From: Methanothermococcus sp. SCGC AD-155-C09
GTDB lineage: Archaea; AGJL01; Methanococci; Methanococcales; Methanococcaceae
Reading direction: 5' to 3'
Assembly (NCBI GenBank): GCA_019561555.1
Contig: JAHEQB010000105.1
Coordinates: 1-40,340, forward strand
Length of the DNA: 40,340 bases
Shown: one piece after another, positions 31,396 through 40,340 of the stretch
How the letters are laid out: each line of letters begins with the position of its first letter
Numbering within the stretch: position 1 is the first letter of the stretch
The notes under the pieces: model-generated
Seen by the model: the letters and a program-made list of their open reading frames with translations, nothing else
What the model was told of the DNA's origin: nothing
Database searches by the model: none
Translations under genes and position numbers: made by a program

Positions 31396-32316
31396 ATGAT
31401 AATTATGAAGGAAATTATAGGAAAAAATAATAAAATTAACTCAAACAAAAACTTTAATGGTAGCAATCTAAAGTGTGAAATATGCTTAAATACCCATAAA
31501 ACTGCCAAAATAATAAATCATAATGGAAAAAACATCTGTATAGAATGCTATTATTCCATAAAATATCCAAGGAATCCAAAAAAAATGAAGGAAGAAATAA
31601 AAGAGATTTTAAATAGTAAATTAAACAGTAAGGAATATAAAAATTCATACGACTGCATAATGGCACTCTCTGGGGGAAAGGATAGTATTGTGGCACTTTA
31701 TCTTTTAATAAAGGAATTTAATGTAAAACCCCTATGTATTACTGTGGATAACAATTATCTATCCAAAAGGGCCATTGAAAACTGCTATAATATCACTAGA
31801 TACCTAAATATGGATTGGATAGTCTTAAATAGGGATTTCACTGAATTATTTAAGGAAACAATATTAAAGGGAGAGTCCCCCTGTAGAAAGTGTTCTGAAC
31901 TTATAATAAGGGAGATATGGAGAAAAGCAAAGATGTTAAATATTGATTTAATAATTACTGGGCATGAACTTCCCTTTGGAACCTCTCCCTTTAAAAAATT
32001 GAGGGACAACATAACCATGGTTAGATTGCTAACTGGATACAATCTAACTGATGAAGATAGGCATAATATATTAAAGGAACTTCCCTGGAAAAATCCAGAA
32101 TTAGGGGGATATACCACAAATTGTTTAGTCCTTGCTCCTGCCATAAGGGAGTTTTATAAAAAATATGGTTTTAGTTTTGAATTCAATAGAATCTGTGCCA
32201 TGGTAAGATATGGTTTAATGGATAAAAAAAAGGCCCTTGAAGTGTTAAAATGCCCAGATGTTCCCAAGGAGATCTATGAGGAACTTAAAAAAAGGGGTCT
32301 TAATATAAAAAATTAA
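31396..32316 (+). CDS. PP-loop ATP pyrophosphatase / sulfurtransferase-like, with N-terminal Cys motifs
   Basis: CEICLNTHKT..GKNICIECYY; ALSGGKDSIVALYLL PP-loop; PCRKCSELI; ITGHELPFGTSPF. Confidence 0.8.
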   Translation: MIIMKEIIGKNNKINSNKNFNGSNLKCEICLNTHKTAKIINHNGKNICIECYYSIKYPRNPKKMKEEIKEILNSKLNSKEYKNSYDCIMALSGGKDSIVALYLLIKEFNVKPLCITVDNNYLSKRAIENCYNITRYLNMDWIVLNRDFTELFKETILKGESPCRKCSELIIREIWRKAKMLNIDLIITGHELPFGTSPFKKLRDNITMVRLLTGYNLTDEDRHNILKELPWKNPELGGYTTNCLVLAPAIREFYKKYGFSFEFNRICAMVRYGLMDKKKALEVLKCPDVPKEIYEELKKRGLNIKN

Positions 32317-32340
32317 AATTTTTTATAAATTTTTAATATC

Positions 32341-32730
32341 TTAGTTCTATCAAGGTATAAGTATAGTGAAAGCCTCTAATGATTATAGAATGCCATAAAG
32401 TTCTCTAACCACCTCTTAGGCGAATTAAAGAAATAGTTGTGTGAAAATCCCTTCCAAAATCCTTTTCTTTTTTCTTAACTTAGAAAAGAATCCTTTAAGT
32501 ATTTTTTATCATCAAAGGTTTCACGTCTATACTTTAACCTAACAATAAAACCCATGGATATTAGGCTCCCTATCAACAACAAATTCTGGTTTGTTATCGC
32601 AATATTTAGAACAATTTCTGAGAAATAAGTGAGTTTCAAAACTACTTCTACCTTTAATAGGTCATAATACGATTACTATCAAAATATTTTTATTATCTGT
32701 TTTATCTTGATAATCTCGTAGAGTATAGTG
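32341..32730 (-). mobile_element. Decayed IS6/IS240-like transposase remnant (C-terminal half)
   Basis: Minus-strand fragments FETHLFLRNCSKYC..PEFVVDREP..IHGF, FFSKLRKKKRILEGIFTQ-like frame, RWLENFMAFYNH. The end is similar to 7456-7520. Confidence 0.6.
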
Positions 32731-32768
32731 TATAAAATAAATAAAAAATAGATATATTAAATAGATAA

Positions 32769-33581
32769 TCAAAAATTATATCCCTTAATAATGTGTCTTA
32801 TTCTCTTGCCTGTTTTAATCTCATCTGTTTTTAAGATTAATCCTAAATTTTTTATTTCTCTTTCCAATATCTGTCTTCTCTCCTTGGGTTTATGGGGCAT
32901 CATCAATCCAATTATTCCTCCATGGGATATATACTCCATACCCTCCCTAATAATTTTTAATGAAAAGTTTTCTCCATAGTTTCCTCCTCCAATAAGTTCC
33001 ACTTCCTTAGCATAGGCTCCTCCAAAACTTCTTTTTGAGGGTACAGAGTTTATACTGTAGAAGGGAGGATAGGATATAATTAAATCAAATTTTTTATTAT
33101 TTAACTCTGGGATACCCTTGATAATTTTACCTTTAGAGTCAATTATCTTTATTTTATCCTCCAAATTATTATTAATAACATTTTTCTTTGCTACTTTAAT
33201 ATATTCCTTTACTACCTCTGTGGCATAGACATTACAATTATAGTACTTTGCAATCATTATTGCTATAATGCCAGAGCCAGTTCCAATCTCCAAAATATTT
33301 TTTATTTGGGAATGGGGTTTTTGAACCTCATTTTTAATGTTTCTTTCCTCAAATATGTTTTTTATAAATAAATACCTATTAATTGGGGTAGGTATAAGGG
33401 CATCCCTATGAAAATCCATCTCTAAGTTAAATACATACTTTAATATCATTTTATTGTATAGATATAGGGCCTCCTTATTTTTAAAGTCCAATCTTATTTT
33501 CCCATTTTTGTAAAAAATATATTTTTTTAAATCCTTGTTTAGTAGTATGGCATCCTCTATTTTCAATCCCAATGATTTCAT
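32769..33581 (-). CDS. Class I SAM methyltransferase, METTL16/RlmF-like
   Basis: ILEIGTGSGIIAIMIAKYYNCNVYATEV; YPPF in place of NPPF; IPTPINRYLFI. Confidence 0.75.
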   Translation of the reverse strand: MKSLGLKIEDAILLNKDLKKYIFYKNGKIRLDFKNKEALYLYNKMILKYVFNLEMDFHRDALIPTPINRYLFIKNIFEERNIKNEVQKPHSQIKNILEIGTGSGIIAIMIAKYYNCNVYATEVVKEYIKVAKKNVINNNLEDKIKIIDSKGKIIKGIPELNNKKFDLIISYPPFYSINSVPSKRSFGGAYAKEVELIGGGNYGENFSLKIIREGMEYISHGGIIGLMMPHKPKERRQILEREIKNLGLILKTDEIKTGKRIRHIIKGYNF

Positions 33582-34026
33582 AAAATCACCAAAAAATTAT
33601 ATTAAGAGTTAAAAAAATATAAAATAATAAAAATAAAAAATAGCCTTAAACAAAATTAGTTATATTAAATAAAAAATCTAATTCTCATAAATATTTAATA
33701 AAAAATAATAATTATAAAAAAGATTAATTTAAGAAGGTATAGTAAAAAAATTAATAAATATATAAAAAATTAAATTATAATATTTATTTTTAAATTAATT
33801 TATAGGAGAAATACCATAACTGATAGAGGAGTATTGTTTCCTAAGGTTAAGTTAAGATATAGGATTCTTCTACTTTCCCTTTGAATTTAAAAGATTTATG
33901 AAAAAATTAACTTTAAAAGATTAATAATGTCTGTATATTTAATGTTTTAAATTTCTTAGAGAATAAATTAAGGCATTATATAATTAATCATATTAATTTA
34001 ATGAATAATAAAAAGGCGGTGAAATT

Positions 34027-35421
34027 GTGGAGAACTTTTCAGAGTGGTATGGGAATATACTTGAAAGGGCAGAGATCTACGATTTACGATACCCAATAAA
34101 AGGGTGTGGAGTTTATCTTCCCTATGGATTTAAAATTAGAAAATATGCCTTTGAGATTATAAGGAACTTACTTGATGAAGCAGGGCATGATGAAACACTA
34201 TTTCCATTACTTATCCCTGAGAATCTTCTTGCAAAGGAAGGGGAACATATAAAGGGATTTGAAGATGAGGTATATTGGGTAACTCATGGAGGACAAAGGC
34301 CCCTTGATGTTAAACTTGCCTTAAGGCCCACATCTGAAACCTCCATATACTATATGATGAAGTTATGGATAAAGGTACATAGTGACTTGCCCATAAAGAT
34401 TTATCAGGTTGTAAATACATTTAGATATGAAACAAAACATACTAGGCCCCTTATCAGATTAAGAGAGATAATGACCTTTAAGGAAGCCCATACTGCACAT
34501 GCCACAAGGGAGGATGCTGAAAATCAAGTTAAAGAGGCAATGGACATATATAAAAGATTCTTTGAGAAGTTGGGAATCCCAACTATTGTATCTAAAAGGC
34601 CAGAATGGGATAAATTCCCAGGGGCAGAATATACCATGGCCTTTGATACCATATTTCCAGATGGAAAGATTATGCAGATAGGCACAGTTCATAATTTGGG
34701 ACAGAACTTTGCTAAAACCTTTGATTTAGAGTTTGAAACCCCTGATGGAGAAAAGGACTACGCCTATCAAACATGCTACGGCATATCCGATAGGGCTATA
34801 GCCTCAATTATAGCCATACATGGGGATGAAAAGGGACTTATTCTCCCCCCAAATGTTGCCCCCATTCAGATAGTAATTATTCCGTTATTGTTTAAGGGAA
34901 AGGAAAATATGGTATTGGATAAAGCCAAAGAACTATATAACCTATTGAAGAACTTAGGATTAAGGGTAAAGGTTGATGATAGGGATATAAGGCCGGGGAG
35001 AAAATTCAATGATTGGGAGATTAAAGGAGTGCCCCTTAGAATAGAAATAGGCCCAAGGGATTTGGAAAATGGAAAAATAACAATATATAGAAGAGACACT
35101 GGAGAAAAATTCCAATTAAAGGAGCAAGAACTTAAAGGAGAGATAAACAATATACTTAATGATATAATAAACAATATGAAAGAAAATGCCAAAAATAAAA
35201 TAGGATCATTTATTAGTGTTATTGATTATAAAGAAGAGGATTCCTTAAAGGACTTAATAAATACCATAAGAGAAAAACTTGAAAATAAAGGGGGCATGAT
35301 TCTAATACCCTTTAACAATGAAATATATAATAAGGACTTTGAAGAGAATATAGGTGGTTCCATTCTTGGAACAACTGAATACAATGGAGAGGAATATATT
35401 GCAATTGGGAGGACCTATTAA
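34027..35421 (+). CDS. proS: Prolyl-tRNA synthetase; GTG start
   Basis: [51 protein letters not shown]. Confidence 0.95.
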   Translation: MENFSEWYGNILERAEIYDLRYPIKGCGVYLPYGFKIRKYAFEIIRNLLDEAGHDETLFPLLIPENLLAKEGEHIKGFEDEVYWVTHGGQRPLDVKLALRPTSETSIYYMMKLWIKVHSDLPIKIYQVVNTFRYETKHTRPLIRLREIMTFKEAHTAHATREDAENQVKEAMDIYKRFFEKLGIPTIVSKRPEWDKFPGAEYTMAFDTIFPDGKIMQIGTVHNLGQNFAKTFDLEFETPDGEKDYAYQTCYGISDRAIASIIAIHGDEKGLILPPNVAPIQIVIIPLLFKGKENMVLDKAKELYNLLKNLGLRVKVDDRDIRPGRKFNDWEIKGVPLRIEIGPRDLENGKITIYRRDTGEKFQLKEQELKGEINNILNDIINNMKENAKNKIGSFISVIDYKEEDSLKDLINTIREKLENKGGMILIPFNNEIYNKDFEENIGGSILGTTEYNGEEYIAIGRTY

Positions 35422-35579
35422 TTATATATTCTTAAAAAAACTTTAATCCTTATTAATTCCAAAAAAAATAATAATTAAAAAAAATAAATATAAAAATAAA
35501 AAATAATAAAATAAAATTTAAAAATAAAAATAAAATATAAAATAAATAAAGAATAATTAAGATAAAAATAAATAACTTA

Positions 35580-35966
35580 AGATTTTAAAATACCTAATAA
35601 AAGAATAAAAACATAAAAAATCAGAAATCCCTTTATTATTTCCTTATACTCCTAAGCACTGAGGGAGTAGGTAATCCTTTAATGAGATGGCATTATGAAT
35701 ACCTTAGAGTATAGCCCTAAACAAAACTATTTAACTATTTCCTATTGGATATAAAGAAATAATAATTATAAAAATTTTAATTTAAAATAAAAAATAACTA
35801 AAACATAAATAGAAAAATAAGGTTTTAAAATACTTACCCTTGACAGAATGGCATTATAAAAGTTATACTGGGTTAAGGTAGGGGCTTAAGTATTTCTTTA
35901 TTGATATTTTTTATTATTTTTATTTATTATTTATTTAGGTTATAATTAAGATTATGTGTTTAGTTA
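35580..35966 (+). repeat. Diverged MITE-like element upstream of crcB (copy F)
   Basis: CTTATACTCCTAAGCACTGAGGGAG core at ~35644-35670; IS630-like end TTATAATTAAGATTATGTGTTTAGTTA then TA at 35967-35968. Confidence 0.45.
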
Positions 35967-36017
35967 TAATTATTATTTAATTAATTTTATTTATTTTATT
36001 TTTATTCGGTGGATTCT

Positions 36018-36416
36018 ATGGTATATGGATATCCTCATGGTATAAAGGAATTTTTAATAATAGGATTTGGGGGATTTTTTGGAGCAATATTTAGATATGT
36101 AATATCCAATATTATTCCTGCTAAATTTGGATTGCCCATTGGAACCTTTACTGTTAATTTAATTGGAAGTTTTGTAGTAGGATTTTTTATGTATTCTCCT
36201 TTAAATAATCTCCCTCCTGAATATAGATTTTTAATAATTACTGGGTTTTGTGGTGCATTATCTACCTTTTCCACATTTACCTATGAGAATTTTTTTCTGT
36301 TGGAAAGGGGTTATTTTATAAATATGATAGTAAATATTTTTTTAAATGTCTTAGGATGTTTAATGGCAATATATGTAGGTAAATCCCTTTCAATGTTTTT
36401 ATTGGGGAATTATTAA
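36018..36416 (+). CDS. crcB: Fluoride channel CrcB/Fluc
   Basis: GFGGFFGAIFRYVISN, GTFTVNLIGSFVVGFF, TGFCGALSTFSTFTYE. ORF track start is a GTG at 36009; ATG at 36018 preferred. Confidence 0.93.
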   Translation: MVYGYPHGIKEFLIIGFGGFFGAIFRYVISNIIPAKFGLPIGTFTVNLIGSFVVGFFMYSPLNNLPPEYRFLIITGFCGALSTFSTFTYENFFLLERGYFINMIVNIFLNVLGCLMAIYVGKSLSMFLLGNY

Positions 36417-36426
36417 AAAATAATAG

Positions 36427-37317
36427 GTGGTATTTTTGAAAATTAAGCCAGAATGTGCTACATGTATTGTAAGACAGGTTGTTGATGCTACTAAGGAAAT
36501 ATCCAATAATGAAGAGGAACAGTTTAAATTAATAAGTGCCTGTTTATCCTGTATAAAAGAGGAATATGGACCTGAGGCTGTTCCTGCATTTATGGGAACT
36601 GCTGTCCATAGGTATCTTAAAAAAATAAGTGGAAATAATGATCCTTATAGTAAATTAAAATATGCTGCCAATAAATTAGCAATGGATTATATAAATTCCA
36701 TGAATGACAGTATATACCAATATAATAACAAGTCTCCCTTGGATAGGCTAAAATATAAGGTAAAATTATCAATAGCAGGTAATGTAATAGATTTTGGGCC
36801 CTATAGTACCACATTGGATATTAATAAAAAATTAAATGAAACTATTAATGGCGAATTAAAAATTGATCATAGTAAGGAGTTATTGGAGGATTTAAATAAG
36901 TCAGATAAATTATTGTATATCTGTGATAATGCAGGGGAGATATTATTTGATAAAATATTAATTGAGGAGTTAAATAAATATTGTGAGGTAGTTGCCTCTG
37001 TTAAGGGGGGCCCCATATTAAATGATGCCACAATGGAGGATGCAAAATCCATTGGACTTGATAAAGTAGTTAAGGTAATAACAACAGGTTGCGATGTTAT
37101 TGGTGTTAATTTGGAAGAATCCTCTGAGGAATTCCTAAAGGAATATTATAATGCAGATTTAATAATAGCAAAGGGAATGGGCAATTTTGAGAGTTTAAGT
37201 GAATACTCTATTGATAAACCACTATACTACATATTTAAGGCAAAGTGTGCTCCCATTGCAGAATTCATAAATGTTAATGTTGGGGATAACATACTTTTGA
37301 AGAATAAAATTCCTTAA
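36427..37317 (+). CDS. DUF89 / ARMT1-like damage-control phosphatase family protein
   Basis: KPECATCIVRQVVDA; LLYICDNAGEILFDKILIEEL; VIAKGMGNFESLSE pattern. TTG at 36436 is an alternative start. Confidence 0.85.
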   Translation: MVFLKIKPECATCIVRQVVDATKEISNNEEEQFKLISACLSCIKEEYGPEAVPAFMGTAVHRYLKKISGNNDPYSKLKYAANKLAMDYINSMNDSIYQYNNKSPLDRLKYKVKLSIAGNVIDFGPYSTTLDINKKLNETINGELKIDHSKELLEDLNKSDKLLYICDNAGEILFDKILIEELNKYCEVVASVKGGPILNDATMEDAKSIGLDKVVKVITTGCDVIGVNLEESSEEFLKEYYNADLIIAKGMGNFESLSEYSIDKPLYYIFKAKCAPIAEFINVNVGDNILLKNKIP

Positions 37318-37449
37318 AATAAATAATTAATAAAAAAAATAAAAATAAAAAAAAGAATAAAAATAAAATAAAAAAGATTTTAAATTATTTAAAAAAATAA
37401 AAAATAAAAATATACAATAAATAAAATAATAAAACACAGTGGAGATAAT

Positions 37450-38502
37450 ATGGTAACCTACAAGGATTCTGGAGTGGATATTTATAAGGAGGATAAAATT
37501 ATAAAGGCACTAACCTCTCAGATAACCTTTAAAAGAACTGATGATTTAAAACCCTCTGAGGAGTTAAAGGGACATTATGCAGGAGCCATTGAATTTGGGG
37601 ATTATTATTTAGTGCTATGTACCGATGGAGTAGGTAGCAAAATGATTATTGCCAAGATGGCAAATAGATTTGATACTGTGCCAATAGATATGATAGGTAT
37701 GAACGTTAATGATGCTATATGTATAGGGGCAGAGCCTGTAGCACTTGTGGATTATATGGCAGTTGAGGATATAAACGAGGATATAGCAAGAGATATTGGC
37801 AAGGGATTAAATGAGGGATTAAAGGAGGCAAATATAAGTTTAATTGGGGGCGAAACTGCAACACTTCCAGATATAGTAAAGGGAATAGATATAGCAGGGA
37901 CCGTCCTTGCCATTGTAAAAAAGGATAAAATAATAACAGGAAAGGATATAAAAGAAGGAGATCTAATTATAGGTCTTAGAAGTAGTGGAATACATAGTAA
38001 TGGTTTATCCCTTGCAAGAAAGGTATTCTTTGAAATTGGAAATATGAATATCAACAGTAAATTATCCTATGGAAAAACCATTGGAGAGGAATTGCTAATA
38101 CCAACAAGGATATATGTAAAACCAGTATTGGAGATGGTAAGGAAATTGAATATAAAGGGCCTTGCCCATATTACAGGAGGAGGGTTCAGGAAATTAAAAA
38201 GACTCAATAAAGATGTAGTTTATCTAATAAATAACCTTCCAGAGGTTCTTCCAATATTCCAGGAAATTCAGAGAATTGGAAATGTCCCTGATGAGGAAAT
38301 GTTTAGGACTTTTAATATGGGTATTGGATTCTGTGTAATAGTGGATAAGAAGGATAGTGAAAGAGTTATTGAAATTGCAAATAATTATAATATTCCAGCA
38401 TACATTATTGGTAAGGTTGTGAATGAGGTTGAGGTTAATGGAGAAAAGGTAAAAAATGGTGCAATTGTAAAATATAATGGTAAATATATGGTAATTAATT
38501 AA
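37450..38502 (+). CDS. purM: Phosphoribosylformylglycinamidine cyclo-ligase
   Basis: TYKDSGVDIYKED; GTDGVGSK-like CTDGVGSKM; GGETATLPDI; LRSSGIHSNGLSLAR; HITGGGF. Confidence 0.95.
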   Translation: MVTYKDSGVDIYKEDKIIKALTSQITFKRTDDLKPSEELKGHYAGAIEFGDYYLVLCTDGVGSKMIIAKMANRFDTVPIDMIGMNVNDAICIGAEPVALVDYMAVEDINEDIARDIGKGLNEGLKEANISLIGGETATLPDIVKGIDIAGTVLAIVKKDKIITGKDIKEGDLIIGLRSSGIHSNGLSLARKVFFEIGNMNINSKLSYGKTIGEELLIPTRIYVKPVLEMVRKLNIKGLAHITGGGFRKLKRLNKDVVYLINNLPEVLPIFQEIQRIGNVPDEEMFRTFNMGIGFCVIVDKKDSERVIEIANNYNIPAYIIGKVVNEVEVNGEKVKNGAIVKYNGKYMVIN

Positions 38503-38575
38503 AAGAGCATGTCTAACTTAAAATTTAATTAGGAAGATAATAATAAAAAAATAAAATAATAATTATTAAAAAATA

Positions 38576-39686
38576 TAGTCAAGCACATAATTATCTAAAC
38601 TATACTTTATATAATAACATGAATATATTAAGTAATGATCACATAAAATATTTATGTTATAAATATAACAATGTAATAACATGAGTGGAAAATGCATTTA
38701 TAAGGTTATAGAACATTTATCAGAAGAAGAATTAAATAGAAAGATTAGAGAGCAGAAGGATGTAACACTCCTTAAAAAAGGATTTTATAAAACACCCCTA
38801 CAAAGAAATGAATGTTAAAAAAGCAACAGAAGCAATAGGAGTTTCTAAGACTACAGGCTATGTATATCTAAAAAAATGGAATTCAGAAGGATATGATGGT
38901 TTACTTCCAAAATACGGAGGGAGACCATCCAAACTTACAAAGAATAATGGGGAAAGAAGAATATTCTAAAGGGAAAAGATTCATGGACAACAAAAGAAAT
39001 ACAGAAGTTAATTAGAGAAAAATTTAATAAAATACTCATTATATCATATCAGAAGGATTCTAAGATCTTTTGGCATGAAATATACTCCGCCTACCAGAAA
39101 GATTATAGAAAGCCAGATAATGCTGAAGAGATTTTAAAAAAAACTTGAATAATGTAGAAATCAATGATATAATAGTTATTCATTGATGAGATGGCAGTTG
39201 AAGGAAATGTAAATAGAACAAGATTCTGGAAGGACTGGATTTGTTAGAAAAGTTGCTATTATCTTAAAGTTAAAGTTATAGGGTTCTACTCTTTAAATGG
39301 AAAGAGTGCATGGATTTCCCAGAGAGCAACAAGATTGAAGACTTTATATCTTTTCTCCGGAGGATAAGGGAGGTTAATCCTGAGAAGAGAATTGTTGTTA
39401 TCTTAGATAATTTTAGAACTCATCATGCAAAGAAGGTTAAAGAAGAATCTGAGAAACTGGACATCCAGTTAGTATATCTCCCCCCTTACTCTCCAGATTT
39501 GAATCCTATAGAACATAAATTGGAAAAGTGTTAAAAGATACATTTCTGAGGAATCTCCATTGAATATAAAAAAATTAAAGGAAATAATATCTAAATCTTT
39601 CAAAAAATTAACAAAATCCATATCATTTGCAGGGAGTTATTAATAAATTTTTAGGTTATGAGTTCAGAGAATTATGTTCTTAACTA
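38576..39686 (+). mobile_element. IS630-like insertion sequence, ~1.1 kb, with degenerate transposase
   Basis: TIRs TAGTCAAGCACATAATTATCTAAACT / TAGTTAAGAACATAATTCTCTGAACT, flanked by TA. IS630 C-terminal motif VVILDNFRTHHAKKVKEESEKLDIQLVYLPPYSPDLNPIEH. Confidence 0.88.
38681..39686 (+). pseudogene. IS630-family transposase with several frameshifts
   Basis: Fragments in changing frames: MSGKCIYKVIEHLSEEEL.., VKKATEAIGVSKTTGYVYLKKWNSEGYDGLLPKYGGRPSKLTKN, MDFPESNKIEDF..PIEHK, VKRYISEESPLNIKKLKEIISKSF. Confidence 0.85.
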
Positions 39687-39760
39687 TAATTTTAGAGATA
39701 TTCGACTGGATTAATATACCTTTTGAATCCATAGGTATAACAAAAGAGGATTCACAATAT

Positions 39761-40340
39761 TAAGGTAATAATAAAGGCATTGATCATAAAAGAATTCGAA
39801 AAACTATCCCTGAGATCTCCAGAGATAAGAGTAAATCAAATTCTCGGAGTGAGAATTGATCATTCTGTCCTACACTTCTGGGAGAAAAAACTATCTCCTT
39901 ATATGGAAGAAATAATTAATATGGTTCTGAAAAAACTCCATATACTAACATATTCTAAAAGTTTTATAGATTCTACAATCATTACGAATAGAAAAAAAGA
40001 AAGGATTGAAATACATGTAATATCTAGATATAACAAAGAACTTAGAACCCTTTTCGGATCGCCGCCTCTATAACCACTTACGAGACTGAAAGTATTAAAA
40101 AACTGCCAGAAGGAAAGGGATACTTCTACGCTGACGGAGGTTACGATAGTAAAAAAGTTTTAAACACTAATTGTTAGTAAAGGGATATTTGCCACAGGTT
40201 AAACCTAGAAAAAACAGAGCAAGGGGATATGGAGCAAGAATTAGAGATAAAATCTTCGATAAAAATGAATATAAAAAAAGAGGAATTTGTGAGGGGTTCT
40301 TCGGAGGTATAATGAACTGATTTGGAGATAGAATCCCTTG
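39761..40340 (+). pseudogene. Degenerate IS5/IS4-type transposase, running off the window
   Basis: IDSTIITNRKKERIEIHVISRY; in other frames YFYADGGYDSKKV, YLPQVKPRKNRARGYGARIRDKIFDKNEYKKRGICEGFFGG. Confidence 0.7.

Noticed and set aside
35843-35885. Possible third IS6-like remnant (AGAATGGCATTATAAAAGTTATACTGG)
   Set aside because: Only a short resemblance to the TAGAATGCCATAAAGTTCTCTAAC end; no transposase fragment nearby.

Overview
The window looks like very AT-rich chromosomal DNA from a methanogen of the Methanococcales. This is inferred from ComA, class I LysRS, LarB/LarC, archaeal PurA/ApgM and a CRISPR repeat resembling those of this order. Recognisable genes: purA, class I lysS, a hypothetical gene with korB and korG, a GT4 glycosyltransferase, larB, apgM, purB, a Trm112-like protein, thpR, ATP-dependent DNA ligase, a Yip1 / secreted protein / MJ0796-like ABC transporter cluster, larC, an Fe-S protein / HypB-like GTPase / ABC-type ATPase / comA run, a PP-loop ATPase, a METTL16/RlmF-like methyltransferase, proS, crcB, a DUF89 protein and purM. 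A CRISPR array of 47 near-complete 30-bp repeats plus a split 48th lies at 17782-21071, with no cas gene in the window. Divergent, inverted copies of an IS630-type element sit at both window edges (1-196 and 38576-39686). The most interesting signal not explained by genes is a family of ~300-bp intergenic elements. The best copies are bounded by IS630-like terminal inverted repeats and TA dinucleotides, and they share a GC-richer core (CCTAAGCACTGG) inside an inner inverted repeat. They look like MITEs derived from the edge IS, possibly carrying a structured RNA or regulatory core. Other signals: an element shared upstream of lysS and proS, two decayed IS6/IS240-like remnants with complementary deletions, hairpin-forming CRISPR spacers, and a possible metal-cofactor gene neighbourhood next to comA. 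All calls are by eye; no searches were run.
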